In this document: piece after piece, positions 36,994 through 45,824 of the stretch
Numbering within the stretch: the first letter of the stretch is position 1
Layout of the letters: each line of letters opens with the position of its first letter
Source: Pirellulaceae bacterium
GTDB lineage: Bacteria; Planctomycetota; Planctomycetia; Pirellulales; Pirellulaceae
Reading direction: 5' to 3'
Length of the DNA stretch: 64,000 bases
Assembly: GCA_026004795.1 (NCBI GenBank)
Contig: BPJV01000002.1
Location: forward strand, 310,001-374,000
Program-made: the position numbers and the translations under genes
The notes under the pieces: generated by a model
Told to the model about the DNA's origin: nothing
Seen by the model: only the letters and a program-made list of their open reading frames with translations
The model's database searches: none

Positions 36994-38082
36994 TCACTCG
37001 TCATCCCGTTCGCGGGCCTGTGCCAGGGCGGCACGCACCCAACGCTTGTGCAGGTAGCTCGCCGCCCGACTGGTCTGATAGGTTACCGACTCTTCGGTCG
37101 AGCGTGCCCACTCCCGAATCAACTCCTCGACCACCAGATCAAAGTTGCCCTGGTGCCAGTGTTGTTCCAGCCACGATGCGACGTGTGGCAACCGCTCGCG
37201 CTGCAAATATACTCCGTCACCGCTCTCGTCAAAATCGGATGGCGCAAGGCGGCCTTGATTGCAGATCGCCAAAACCCAACGGTCGACGACCGGGATTCGC
37301 AGCGGCTCCATCAGGTCGCATGCCATGCCCGCGCGGCCAGGGCGAAACTCGTGCAAAGCCCCCAGGTTTGGCTCGAATCCCGCCGCCTCGATGCGGGCGG
37401 CTACCCGGCGGTAGACGAAGGTGTATCCGAAACTGAGCAACGCATTTACCGGATCGCGGGGCGGACGGCGGTTGCGTCCAGGGAAATGCCACGGATCACG
37501 AAACAGGGCGCCCCATTCCTGGAACCATACGGCGGTGGCCGATCCCTCGATTCCTCGCAAAGCGTCCATCTCGCTCGTGTTCTTCACCGTCTCGGCCCGG
37601 TCGGCCAGGTCTCGCAGCACGCCTTTGGTCAGGCGGTAGCCCTGCCGTTGGTAGTGCCGCAGCGCAGAGATCATCGACTCGATCTTCGATCGGACGACCT
37701 TGCGCGCGACGACCACCTGCCAGCTTCGATCCTCCCACGCCTTGGTCTGGAGCAAGCGGGTGAGCGTCCGTCGAGCGCCGTCGTGAACCAGGCGACCGAG
37801 GATCATGGTCCCTTGTGGCGACAACCAGGTGAGATGGATCCTCAATTCGCTCAACGCGTACAACGCGGCCGCCGATACTTGGACGTCCCCGTAGGCGACG
37901 ATCTCATCGAGCTCCTCGGCGTCGAGCTGAAGTTTACGATTGGCGGCGTTCTCGAAGTGCAACCGGCCTTTCCGTACCGACAGAGATCCGGGACCGACCA
38001 GGTGGGCCGTCCGAACGCGGATTTGCGGAATGAACTCCCCCTGCCTTTCCGGCGACGTGAACATACGGCGAAACAGTTTCAT
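36994..38082 (-). CDS. cas1: CRISPR integrase Cas1
   Basis: The 362-residue protein starts at MKLFRRMFTSPERQGEF; the in-frame extension to 38169 overlaps cas2 and lacks homology. The catalytic metal-binding residues of Cas1 are visible: Glu in LRGIEGSATAVWF, His in PNLGALHEFRPGR and Glu in ACDLMEPLRIPVVD. Cas1 works with Cas2 to insert new spacers at the leader end of the array. The Tyr/Arg-rich PVNALLSFGYTFVYRRV helix is also typical. It lies 49 bases downstream of cas2 on the same strand, directly beside the leader. Confidence 0.97.
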   Translation of the reverse strand: MKLFRRMFTSPERQGEFIPQIRVRTAHLVGPGSLSVRKGRLHFENAANRKLQLDAEELDEIVAYGDVQVSAAALYALSELRIHLTWLSPQGTMILGRLVHDGARRTLTRLLQTKAWEDRSWQVVVARKVVRSKIESMISALRHYQRQGYRLTKGVLRDLADRAETVKNTSEMDALRGIEGSATAVWFQEWGALFRDPWHFPGRNRRPPRDPVNALLSFGYTFVYRRVAARIEAAGFEPNLGALHEFRPGRAGMACDLMEPLRIPVVDRWVLAICNQGRLAPSDFDESGDGVYLQRERLPHVASWLEQHWHQGNFDLVVEELIREWARSTEESVTYQTSRAASYLHKRWVRAALAQARERDDE

Positions 38083-38131
38083 CGATTCGGTTCTCCTGTG
38101 TCTGGGACAGTCGTGTTTTTCAACGGTCGGT

Positions 38132-38473
38132 TCACTCGAGCAACCAGGGTGGATCGGCCAGGTCGTCATCGCGGGCTTCGATCATCGTCCACTCCTGGTC
38201 GGTGAAGACCAGAGCCAGTCCGGTATCGGGCATCGTGTCCCCCGCATCGGCGCGACACGATCGCGTCGACGTACGGATCGGCCAGGCCTGAACGCGATCG
38301 CAGCTCGGATCGATGATCTGCATGACGCCGCGTATGACGCCCTCGAGTTGACGTCGCGTGCCGGTGAACATGAAGACCGATTTCTGGACTCGGCGAGCAT
38401 CGCGTTCCAGTTGTTGGGCCACGCGTTTGAGCCGCTTGGGTTCGCAGATATCGTAGGCAATGATGAAGTTCAT
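38132..38473 (-). CDS. cas2: CRISPR adaptation protein Cas2
   Basis: The 113 residues start at MNFIIAYDICEPKRLKRVAQ with the conserved Asp after the first beta strand, followed by RRVQKSVFMFTGTRRQLEGV, the family's Q-x-S-V-F core. Cas2 forms the dimer that bridges two Cas1 dimers during spacer capture. The C-terminal tail (ARDDDLADPPWLLE) is longer than in minimal Cas2 proteins. The in-frame extension upstream to 38584 is Pro/Arg-rich and rejected. The start lies 147 bases from the end of the IS66 insertion, so the original upstream promoter or operon link may have been cut. Confidence 0.95.
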   Translation of the reverse strand: MNFIIAYDICEPKRLKRVAQQLERDARRVQKSVFMFTGTRRQLEGVIRGVMQIIDPSCDRVQAWPIRTSTRSCRADAGDTMPDTGLALVFTDQEWTMIEARDDDLADPPWLLE

Positions 38474-38711
38474 GGTCGGGTCGGGCCATCGTGCGGGTCG
38501 TCGCAAGGGCAACGGCTCCAGCGGATCCTCCGGTAGGTCGGCCGGCGAGTCCGCTTCGGCGCTGGAATGCGTGGTATCGTGCATCGCGGGTCGATGTTGG
38601 ATCGTTGGAGTTGCAAGTTGGTGAGTTTGCGGTAAGCGTGTGTGAGGGATTTTGGGGGAACGGGTAGGCTGGAGGTGGGTTTGATCCTCTAGCCGAAAGG
38701 AGCTCCGTTCT

Positions 38712-39218
38712 ATGGAACAATTGACTGCACATGACGAGCGTCTTGCTGCAACTAATGATTCTACTGCAAGTAGCGATTCGCTTACTGCAACGTACGAGCG
38801 TCTTACTGCAACGAACGATCGGCTTTTCGAGCAGGCTGTGGAAGCGTTCAGGCAGTGGAGGGGGGCGAAGTCGGGACGCGGGCGGATTCCAGATGAACTG
38901 TGGGATTTGGCGTGCCAGGTCGCTCAAAGGCATGGCGTCGCGAAGACCGCCGGGTCGCTGAAGCTCGATTACTATACCCTGCAAAGACGGATGGACGGTC
39001 GCGGTGGGGCACGGGGTAAGGCCGCTGACGCTCGGAAAAAGCGTCGTCGTGGCGGTGCTGGGGCATTCGTGGACCTGGCGCCGATAACGAATGTCAGTCC
39101 GCAGGCGGAATGCGAATTGGAATTCGAAAACGGCCGCGGGACCAAGCTGACCCTGCGTTGGAAGGGAAACATGCCGCCCGACCTGGCCACGCTCAGCCAA
39201 CTGGTCCGCCAGGAGTAG
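38712..39218 (+). CDS. tnpA: IS66 accessory protein TnpA
   Basis: The 168-residue protein is the first gene of the IS66 element. Residues 4-38 contain a near-tandem repeat (LTAHDERLAATND, LTATYERLTATND) encoded by ~30-base DNA repeats. The middle contains a helix-turn-helix-like segment (ELWDLACQVAQRHGVAKTAGSLKLDYYTLQRRM), followed by a basic Arg/Lys-rich linker and a C-terminal ELEFENGRGTKLTLRW strand pair. TnpA is needed for IS66 transposition but its activity is not defined. It ends five bases before tnpB. Confidence 0.88.
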   Translation: MEQLTAHDERLAATNDSTASSDSLTATYERLTATNDRLFEQAVEAFRQWRGAKSGRGRIPDELWDLACQVAQRHGVAKTAGSLKLDYYTLQRRMDGRGGARGKAADARKKRRRGGAGAFVDLAPITNVSPQAECELEFENGRGTKLTLRWKGNMPPDLATLSQLVRQE

Positions 39219-39223
39219 CGGCC

Positions 39224-39589
39224 ATGCTGCAGATTACCCCGCACATGCGCATTTTGGTGGCGGTCGAGCCGGCCGATTTTCGCAAGGGCATCGATGGGTT
39301 GGCGCGTCTGTGCAAGGACGTGCTCGATGAAGATCCCTGGGAAGGCGCCGTGTTCGTGTTCCGCAACCGCCGGGGCACGGCCATCAAGGTGCTGATGTAC
39401 GACGGCCAGGGGTTTTGGCTGTGCCAGAAACGACTGTCGGCCGGACGCTTCCGGCACTGGCCCGTCGGCAGCAACGACGCGGCAGCCGCATCGCTGGCCG
39501 CCCATCAATTGTTGGTCCTGTTGGCTGCGGGTAATCCCGAGCAAACCGAAGCTCCGGAGGACTGGCGCCCGGTGCGGCGCGGCACCTAG
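39224..39589 (+). CDS. tnpB: IS66 accessory protein TnpB (Orf2)
   Basis: The 121-residue protein starts at ATG 39224 and has the full TnpB (Orf2) pattern: MRILVAVEPADFRKGIDGLA, GAVFVFRNRRGTAIKVLMYD, then GFWLCQKRLSAGRFRHWP. This short protein is essential in well-studied IS66 elements and is usually translation-coupled to tnpA, as here with a five-base gap. A 200-base gap before tnpC is longer than typical. Confidence 0.95.
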   Translation: MLQITPHMRILVAVEPADFRKGIDGLARLCKDVLDEDPWEGAVFVFRNRRGTAIKVLMYDGQGFWLCQKRLSAGRFRHWPVGSNDAAAASLAAHQLLVLLAAGNPEQTEAPEDWRPVRRGT

Positions 39590-39791
39590 CGGCCAGTGGC
39601 AGTCCGCGGCGACGGCAATTTTTTCGAAAATTGACGTTCTACCTTTTGGCCGAAATGGGATAAAACGATGGCGGCTTTGGCGGCTGCCCAGTTTGCTGTG
39701 CGGCTCAGTGGCCCGTGCGGCTCCGTAGCTGCAGCAAGAAGCGGTTTTCAACGATTCGCGTGCTCCGACTTGCAAATCGGTGGACGTCCCG

Positions 39792-41510
39792 ATGGCTGGC
39801 TCGGCAAAACGGAAACGATCATCGAAGCCTGACGTGCAAGTGGTCGACATCACGATCGACGACTTGAACCGCCTGCTGGACCGGATCGAGCAGCGGAAGT
39901 TGGAAGAGACGGACTACGACCTGCTACTGCAGGTGCTCCGGTCGTACGACTACGTAATGGGTCTGTTGCGCGACGACCACATCCGGCTGAATCGACTCAA
40001 GCGCCTGCTGTTCGGCGGCACCGAGACGCTGAAGAAAGTGGTCGGGGGCGGCAAGTCGGACGACCAGGCGGCGGCCGAGGGGGCTGAGTCGGACGGCGAT
40101 GCCCCGTCGGAACCAACGCCGCCGGAGGCGCCCGATCAGGCCGCTCAGGCCGGACATGGACGCAACGGGGCCGACCAATACAAGGCGGCGCGCGAGGTTC
40201 TGGTCGAGCACGATCGATTGCGGCCCGACGACATCTGCCCGGAGTGCGGTGGCGGCAAGCTCTACGAGATCGGTCCGCGGGTGATCGTGCGGGTCAGCGG
40301 CCAACCGCCGTTGGAAGCGACGGTTTATCGGCTGCAGCGCCTGCGGTGCAAGGTGTGCGGGCAGTTGTTCCACGCCGAGACGCCGCCGGATGCCCAGGGA
40401 CGCAAGTACGACGAGACGGCCGCAGCGATGATTGCCCTGTTGAAATATGGGTCGGGGATGCCTTTCAACCGACTGGCACGGCTGGAGGAGGCGTTGGGCA
40501 CGCCCCTCCCGCCGTCGACGCAGTGGCAAATCGTTTCCACCTACCTGCCCATCCCCAAGCTGGTTTACCACGCCTTGATCCATGAGGTATCGCACTGGGA
40601 TCTGTATCACAACGACGACACGACGATCAAGATCCTGAATAAGCTGGGCTTGGAAAAACCGGATTGCGGCTCAGGTCGAACTCGCACCGGCACGTTCACT
40701 TCGACGGTGGTCGCCCGCCGAGATGGGGTCGATGCTGCGCTCTTTTTCAGCGGGCATCGGCATGCGGGCGAGAACCTGGCGGCGGTGCTACGCGATCGAC
40801 CGGAAGAACTGGCTGCGCCGATCCAGATGTGCGATGCGTTGTCGCGGAACATGACCGATGAGTTGCGAACGATCGTGGCCCACTGTCTGGCCCACGCGCG
40901 GCGGAACTTCGTGGACCTGGTCGACGTGTTCCCCGAAGAGACGGAGTATGTGCTGAGGCAGCTCAGTCACGTCTACCGCGTGGATGCCGAGGCGCGGCGC
41001 AAGGGACTGTCTCCCCATAAGCGGCTGGCGTTGCACCGTGCCAAGAGCCAGCGGGTGATGGACGGGCTGCACAAATGGCTGATTCGGCAATTGGACGACC
41101 GGCGGGTGGAGCCGAATTCAGCGCTAGGGCAAGCGATCAACTACATGCTCAAGCACTGGGAGCGGCTGACCCAGTTCTTGCGAGTTCCCGGCGCACCGCT
41201 GGACAACAACGTGGCCGAGCGCGCCCTGAAGAAGTCGATTCTGCACCGCAAGAACTCGCTCTACTATCGCTCAGCCAGCGGAGCGGAGGCGGGGGACGTC
41301 TACATGACGCTGATCCATACGTGCGAATTGAACCGCATCAATCCTTATCAGTATCTGGTAGCGCTCCTTCGCCACGCCGACGACGTCGCAACACGGCCTG
41401 AAGCCTGGCTCCCTTGGAACTACGCTCGGCGTCAAACCGAGCTTGCCCAGGCGGGTCCATCTTCTGAAGCGTCTGAACCGAGCCCTGAGCAAGCCCCAGC
41501 ACGGCGCTAG
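39792..41510 (+). CDS. tnpC: IS66 transposase TnpC (DDE)
   Basis: The 572-residue transposase has the expected layout. There is an N-terminal Leu-rich region (residues ~15-70), a zinc-ribbon-like segment ICPECGGGKL and RCKVCGQLFH, then the DDE catalytic core: the first Asp in YHNDDTTIKIL, the second in QMCDALSRN and the Glu in LDNNVAERALKKSILHRKN. A GTG codon at 39780 is also in frame, but ATG 39792 is a reasonable start. All catalytic positions are present and the frame is intact. Confidence 0.96.
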   Translation: MAGSAKRKRSSKPDVQVVDITIDDLNRLLDRIEQRKLEETDYDLLLQVLRSYDYVMGLLRDDHIRLNRLKRLLFGGTETLKKVVGGGKSDDQAAAEGAESDGDAPSEPTPPEAPDQAAQAGHGRNGADQYKAAREVLVEHDRLRPDDICPECGGGKLYEIGPRVIVRVSGQPPLEATVYRLQRLRCKVCGQLFHAETPPDAQGRKYDETAAAMIALLKYGSGMPFNRLARLEEALGTPLPPSTQWQIVSTYLPIPKLVYHALIHEVSHWDLYHNDDTTIKILNKLGLEKPDCGSGRTRTGTFTSTVVARRDGVDAALFFSGHRHAGENLAAVLRDRPEELAAPIQMCDALSRNMTDELRTIVAHCLAHARRNFVDLVDVFPEETEYVLRQLSHVYRVDAEARRKGLSPHKRLALHRAKSQRVMDGLHKWLIRQLDDRRVEPNSALGQAINYMLKHWERLTQFLRVPGAPLDNNVAERALKKSILHRKNSLYYRSASGAEAGDVYMTLIHTCELNRINPYQYLVALLRHADDVATRPEAWLPWNYARRQTELAQAGPSSEASEPSPEQAPARR

Positions 41511-41670
41511 CTCCCTCCATCATCTACCCCACTCAGCCGCCCCCCGCATTCGATCCCAAATTTTTTTCAGCCCGCACGCTTACCGCAAACTCACGCAAGT
41601 TGCAAGGTTCGTCCCTGCATATAGACGTCCTACGCGTACGGCCTTGACACACGAATCAACCTCTGGGCCG

Positions 41671-41741
41671 ATCATGGTGTCGCTACGCGACGCCGGGGAC
41701 GTTTGGTAACCATTTGACCCGGCGTTGAAACGCCGGGCTAC
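41671..41741. repeat. Right arm of the 71-bp inverted repeat
   Basis: The reverse complement matches 34960-35030 at 66 of 71 positions. It starts ATCATGGTGTCGCTACGCGA and ends in the palindrome around GGCGTTGAAACGCC. Confidence 0.85.
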
Positions 41742-41786
41742 CTTCATTGGGCCGCTACGCGGCAATGGCCAACATTCCGTCGCGCC

Positions 41787-42010
41787 AGTGCGATGCCGGT
41801 CACCCATCGCCGAAACGGGTCGCGCCGGTGCGATGATGGTCGCCCACCGCGCAAACGCCTCGCGCACGCCGGTGCGGTGTCGGTCGCCCATCGCCGAAAC
41901 GCGTCGCGCACGCCGGTGCGATGCCGGTCGCCCACCGCGCAAACGCCTCGCGCACGCCGGTGCGGTGTCGGTCGCCCATCGCGCAAACGCCTCGCGCACG
42001 CCGGTGCGAT
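41787..42010. repeat. 44-bp tandem repeat array
   Basis: Four complete 44-base units start at GGTGCG at 41827, 41871, 41915 and 41959, with a partial unit before (from ~41787) and after (from 42003). Units alternate between ..ATGCCGGTCGCCCACCGC and ..GTGTCGGTCGCCCATCGC types. A degenerate inverted unit lies near 35070-35095. Because 44 is not a multiple of three, open frames through it shift register and are not genes. Confidence 0.9.
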
Positions 42011-42048
42011 GGTAGCCCGGCCATTCATGGCCCGGGATTGCAGCGGCA

Positions 42049-42732
42049 TCAACCCCCTTCGCGTCGCATCGATCGCGGCGTCTCCTGTTGGACCGATGCC
42101 GTGCCCGAGGTGGCGGCATCGACGGTGGGACACCGTCGCCACCGTAACGGCAGCGAATCGGCACTGCCCACAACTTCGGAATGTTTGAACCGGCGTTTGG
42201 CGAAGGCGGTGATTTTTTCCGACGGTAAAACGTCGAAGTACACGTACAGCGTGACGACATAGAGCTTGACGAAGACCCGGCGATCTCCGCACCTTTCACG
42301 CACCACTCGCGGCGGTTCGTGATCGTCCCAATTCATGTCGAGCTGCAGGTCTCCACCGAAAATTTGCCGCCCCAGTTGCTGAGCCCACTGGCGAATATCG
42401 GATTGGCCGGAAAGGTAGGCGTGTTCAACTCGGGCAATCTCAATGTTGTCCCTGGCATTGACAAAGGAAACGGTCAGCCGTTTTTCCAGGCTGTTTTCCC
42501 ACCGCTCTCGGGCCTGGTTGTACAAGACGACCAGGGAGATGAAGAAGGCCGTGATGCCGGACACTGGGTCGATCCAGTTCCAGAGGGCGTCGGCCGTTTG
42601 CGTTCGTAGCGGCGCATAGTAAGCAAGCGCCAGGAAAACGATCACCACGATGATCAATGCCGCCTGCCACCGCGAATGCCACAGCGGCGAGATCAACCAT
42701 TTTCTTGCCGTATCCAAAACCGAGTTCGACAT
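42049..42732 (-). CDS. Two-helix membrane protein at the end of the type III operon
   Basis: The 227 residues begin with a short basic N-terminus and two membrane helices: WQAALIIVVIVFLALAYYAP (residues ~23-42) and SGITAFFISLVVLYNQA (~58-74). A soluble cytosolic region follows (RERWENSLEKRLTVSFVNAR, then a beta-rich segment RRVFVKLYVVTLYVYFDVLP). The last ~35 residues run towards the tandem-repeat DNA and may be unreliable. I recognise no family. It is on the effector operon's strand but 371 bases from it, so co-transcription is uncertain; a membrane-acting effector is possible but unproven. Confidence 0.7.
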   Translation of the reverse strand: MSNSVLDTARKWLISPLWHSRWQAALIIVVIVFLALAYYAPLRTQTADALWNWIDPVSGITAFFISLVVLYNQARERWENSLEKRLTVSFVNARDNIEIARVEHAYLSGQSDIRQWAQQLGRQIFGGDLQLDMNWDDHEPPRVVRERCGDRRVFVKLYVVTLYVYFDVLPSEKITAFAKRRFKHSEVVGSADSLPLRWRRCPTVDAATSGTASVQQETPRSMRREGG

Positions 42733-43103
42733 GGGCCTTTGGTTACTTGCGTTGTCAAAGGAGTTTTAATCAGACTTTGCTTCCGGTTTCGGGGTGAGTC
42801 AGTTCCGGTAGCGATTGTAGTCGGCGACGTTGCGTAAACTTGTCATTTCGCTATCAAGTCGCCGTCAGATCATCGACTCGCCGGCTGACGATTAACTCGG
42901 CGTCACCCTATTGCCGCCGGCACAAGTTGTTCACCATTTGCTGGTGCGATCTTCATCACGCATGTTGCCAACCCGAAAAACGCGCGCACTCACTCCGAGT
43001 TTATCGTCGGTGCGATGCGTCGCTACGCTGATGGGCAGTTTGTAAGAGAACAGCCTTTCGAGTTGGTTCTCATCCGAGGAACTCATTATTCCGAGCGACC
43101 AGT
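42733..43103. other. Intergenic, no gene seen
   Basis: About 370 bases between the membrane-protein gene and the last RAMP gene. No frame or hairpin terminator is convincing. Confidence 0.5.
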
Positions 43104-44213
43104 TCAAAGAGTTGGTTTTAATTGGCGTTTTTCATGAACGGGAAGTTGTTTGTCGTCCTGAAACCACTGATAAGTCGGGTAATTAACCGGACGGCGGGGG
43201 TCATCGGGCGTGTAGATCATCATCGCTCGGACCTGTTGCATGGTTCTGTCGTTCCGAGCGGCGAACGATGCGATGCGCCGTTTCAGTTCATCCGCGAGGG
43301 TATCACCTTCGAGGCTGGTAGCTGAATCTCGGCCGCGGTAGCGGTCGGCGGGATTGGTGCGGATCGTCATTTTTTCAATGGCGATGTGGGCACTTCCGCC
43401 CCCATGTGGCTTGCAACCGCCCACCTTGTGCCGCATGGGCCCCGAGATCGTCATTGGCTCGCGAGCGTTCGGGCCGAGAGCGTCCTTGCTGAGCGTGACG
43501 GTGACGTTGTCCTCCAGGGCCAGGCAATACAGCAGAAGGTTCAGCTCATCGTCTCGCAGATTGCGAAAATCGACGGTGAAGGTGAATCGTGTGCCGGGTG
43601 GCGCCGGGCGGTTCTTCGTCGTTTGCGTGATGCCCGCATGGGGGCCGGTCAGGCGATCCGTTTCCGGCACGTGGTGGTAGGCCTTACGCCGCCTCGTGTC
43701 GGGATAAAACGGCGTATGAGACGGCTTAGGTTGGCCTACGGCCACTACCTGCTGAGGCCATTGATTGGGATTGGCCTCCCCGACGAGTTCGGCGTCGCCG
43801 AATTGAACCAGTCCGGCAAATACGTCGCCTTTATTGAGGTAGCCGAACGTGCGAGATGTGATATCGAGCTGCGCCCTGCCGTTGTTTTCTAAGCGTGCAT
43901 GGCGGAGTTGATGATTCGGATCGACGTCCACTTTGGGGAACGGAACGGCCGTGTTGCCGACAATCTCTGCTAACGATCGAATGACGCCTTTCAGCGATGT
44001 GGCGGGTATATATGGTCTCTTGTTCTTCGCGTGCGTGACGAAGTTGCCGCGCCCGTCACCGATGATCAGTGGCGTCAACGCCGTCAGCGTGCAGTGAATC
44101 CGGCCGGACAGGCCTGCCATGCAGTGATGATAGAGCGGCTCGGCGTGCGTCGGGGGCTGGTCAGGAACTTGGATCCAGCGGTAAGGATTCCAAAAATTTT
44201 CACCTTGGGGCAT
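43104..44213 (-). CDS. Type III RAMP-superfamily protein (TIGR03986-like)
   Basis: The 369 residues open with FWNPYRWIQVP, the N-terminal signature of this large RAMP family, followed by the RAMP fold: GRIHCTLTALTPLIIGDG, then the G-rich loop context IPATSLKGVIRSLAEIVGNT. TFGYLNKGDVFAGLVQFGDAEL and GTRFTFTVDFRNLRDDELNLLLYCLAL continue the fold. The family belongs to type III effector complexes, where RAMP subunits build the backbone around the crRNA. It overlaps the csx19-like stop by one base (TAATG), so the two are co-translated. It is the last gene of the tightly packed effector operon. Confidence 0.85.
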   Translation of the reverse strand: MPQGENFWNPYRWIQVPDQPPTHAEPLYHHCMAGLSGRIHCTLTALTPLIIGDGRGNFVTHAKNKRPYIPATSLKGVIRSLAEIVGNTAVPFPKVDVDPNHQLRHARLENNGRAQLDITSRTFGYLNKGDVFAGLVQFGDAELVGEANPNQWPQQVVAVGQPKPSHTPFYPDTRRRKAYHHVPETDRLTGPHAGITQTTKNRPAPPGTRFTFTVDFRNLRDDELNLLLYCLALEDNVTVTLSKDALGPNAREPMTISGPMRHKVGGCKPHGGGSAHIAIEKMTIRTNPADRYRGRDSATSLEGDTLADELKRRIASFAARNDRTMQQVRAMMIYTPDDPRRPVNYPTYQWFQDDKQLPVHEKRQLKPTL

Positions 44214-44821
44214 TATTGGTTCTCCTGATATGGGTGCAGGTCACAATAGCGGATGAATTGGGGGCGACGAGCAGGGTCCTTCCAGTATTCGACTTCCAGC
44301 ACGACGCGCGACGGGTTACCATCGATCGGGTAGCGAAAGCGATGGGGGATCCGCAATTCGATCCACTCGCCTGGCGTTCGCTCCGATTGCTGGCCCCAAA
44401 CCAAATAACGGTCACGGTCCGGTTTAAGGTTCGACAGTTCGTTGGACGCGTCATTCAAACGAGATCCGACCCAATCGACAGAACCGAGAAAAACGCAGCG
44501 GTAGGTTGCATCTCCGCCGGTAGGAAACCGTCGCCAGCGCAGTTCGGCGCTAGGGGCGAAAATGCGTCCGGCGGTGCTACGGGACACAATGGGTTTCGCG
44601 TCGACACGTTGGGCGAGACGACCCGCAGTGTAGAAATGAAGTTGTTCGTTGAGTCCCGGCCACCAATCGAACGACCAGCCATCGGGACACTCGACGAAAC
44701 ACCGCGTCCTTCCGCCGCTGCGCGAACCGGAATCAGACTCCGAGCAGGAAATGGTTTCCTCGGATAAGAGGTTGAGCAATTCGTCGAGAGACAGATCATC
44801 GGATTTGAGGATTCCACTCAT
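44213..44821 (-). CDS. csx19: Csx19-like type III-D protein
   Basis: The 202 residues start at MSGILKSDD, in the ATGA overlap with the preceding RAMP gene. The features are those of the TIGR03984/Csx19 family found with type III-D loci: an LRWRRF segment in the middle, RDRYLVWGQQ, then WIELRIPHRFRYPIDG and a C-terminal VVLEVEYWKDP...FIRYCDL. The role in the complex is not known. It overlaps both neighbours, so its amounts are probably tied to theirs. The presence of this gene plus Csx10 is the main basis for the III-D assignment. Confidence 0.72.
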   Translation of the reverse strand: MSGILKSDDLSLDELLNLLSEETISCSESDSGSRSGGRTRCFVECPDGWSFDWWPGLNEQLHFYTAGRLAQRVDAKPIVSRSTAGRIFAPSAELRWRRFPTGGDATYRCVFLGSVDWVGSRLNDASNELSNLKPDRDRYLVWGQQSERTPGEWIELRIPHRFRYPIDGNPSRVVLEVEYWKDPARRPQFIRYCDLHPYQENQ

Positions 44822-45780
44822 GCGTTCGCCTCCTCGCGATTGCGGTTGGAGACGTCTCCCTTCGGTCCGCCATGCCAATTGAGGAATTGTTCGAACGATG
44901 GGGCTAGCGGCGACAGGCGTTCGGTCCAATCGGACGTCAGATCGAAGACCGAGCGCAGGCCTCGGCGCGATCCGCCGGCAAGTTGGATCGGCGAATCCGG
45001 TGACCAGTCGTGCAACTGGTATTGCGTCTTTTCCTCGTCGGTGGCGAAATCGAACAGTCCCGCGACATGTTCGGTTCTTGGGACGTAACTGAGGTTGTAT
45101 TTAGTAACCGAACCCTTAACCCGTCCAAGTCCGCGGCTGCGTCCGGAACCGACGGAGATCAACTCGTCCTGCAGGTCGAGCAGCAGAATATTGAGAGCGG
45201 CAAGCTGCCAGAGTTCGAAGTTCAAGACTCGCACATGCGTTCGGAACTTTCCACCGGTGAGGGCCTGCAAGTCGAAAAGCACTCCTGAGACGGTTCCACC
45301 AGTGAAACGATCGATGCCGACGCCGTTGCGTTGCTCCAACGTGGGTGAGTGGCCTGGCACGGGATACGCATCGCCAATGCTGAACCGACCCCCGAATTTC
45401 AATGATCCGAACATGCGACAGGCCGCGCAGGAGTCGGCATAGGACTCTGAGGACGAATCATTATCGCCTCGTGCGCGGTAACTGCAGCCGTCCGAATTTC
45501 GCTCTGAGTCGACCGGAACTTTGATGTCTCGCCGGCGATCGTAATAGGGAATGCATACACTGGCGGGCTTGAGCGTTCGTGCGATACGTTCCAAATGGCT
45601 ACGCAGCACGCCTTTGAGTGAAGATCCGGGGAAATAGTATTCCCTGTCGCCAGAGCGATAAGTGACGACAGGGACCATATCGGGACCGTCGATGGTCGAA
45701 TAGCCACTTTTGATCAGAATTGGATCGACTGGTTCGAGTTCCAATTCCACGTCGGCTTGGCAAATGGTTCGGCGTAACAT
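44818..45780 (-). CDS. Cas7-like RAMP subunit (Csm3/Csx7 type)
   Basis: The 320 residues follow the Csm3/Csx7 pattern. They start with ADVELELEPVDPILIKSG, then REYYFPGSSLKGVLRSHLER (the RAMP glycine loop context), a Cys-rich thumb CAACRMFGSLKFGGRFSIGD, GIDRFTGGTVSGVLFDLQAL, and the terminal glycine-rich ISVGSGRSRGLGRVKGS. Cas7 subunits polymerise along the crRNA and, in type III, cut target RNA with a conserved Asp in the first loop. Which Asp would serve here is not clear. The ribosome-binding site AAGGAG precedes the ATG. Confidence 0.9.
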   Translation of the reverse strand: MLRRTICQADVELELEPVDPILIKSGYSTIDGPDMVPVVTYRSGDREYYFPGSSLKGVLRSHLERIARTLKPASVCIPYYDRRRDIKVPVDSERNSDGCSYRARGDNDSSSESYADSCAACRMFGSLKFGGRFSIGDAYPVPGHSPTLEQRNGVGIDRFTGGTVSGVLFDLQALTGGKFRTHVRVLNFELWQLAALNILLLDLQDELISVGSGRSRGLGRVKGSVTKYNLSYVPRTEHVAGLFDFATDEEKTQYQLHDWSPDSPIQLAGGSRRGLRSVFDLTSDWTERLSPLAPSFEQFLNWHGGPKGDVSNRNREEANA

Positions 45781-45824
45781 CGGGTTTTTCTCCTTCCTAA
45801 AGGGCGTGAGTTGTTTTGTGGCGA

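Larger units (their letters stand above)
38621..41594 (+). mobile_element. IS66-family insertion sequence, complete
   Basis: The element is 2974 bp. Its ends are inverted repeats beginning GTGAGTTTGCGGTAAGCGTG at 38621 and, on the complementary strand, at 41594. The 8-bp target duplication GCAAGTTG is perfect at 38613-38620 and 41595-41602. It carries the three genes expected of IS66 (accessory TnpA, TnpB and transposase TnpC) on the plus strand, all uninterrupted. The intact duplication and genes suggest a recent, possibly still active insertion. Confidence 0.97.

Noticed and set aside
41787-42262. Several ~100-codon frames through the 44-bp repeats
   Set aside because: The 44-base period shifts frame and the translations are repeats of RRCGVGRP-type residues; this is non-coding tandem DNA.
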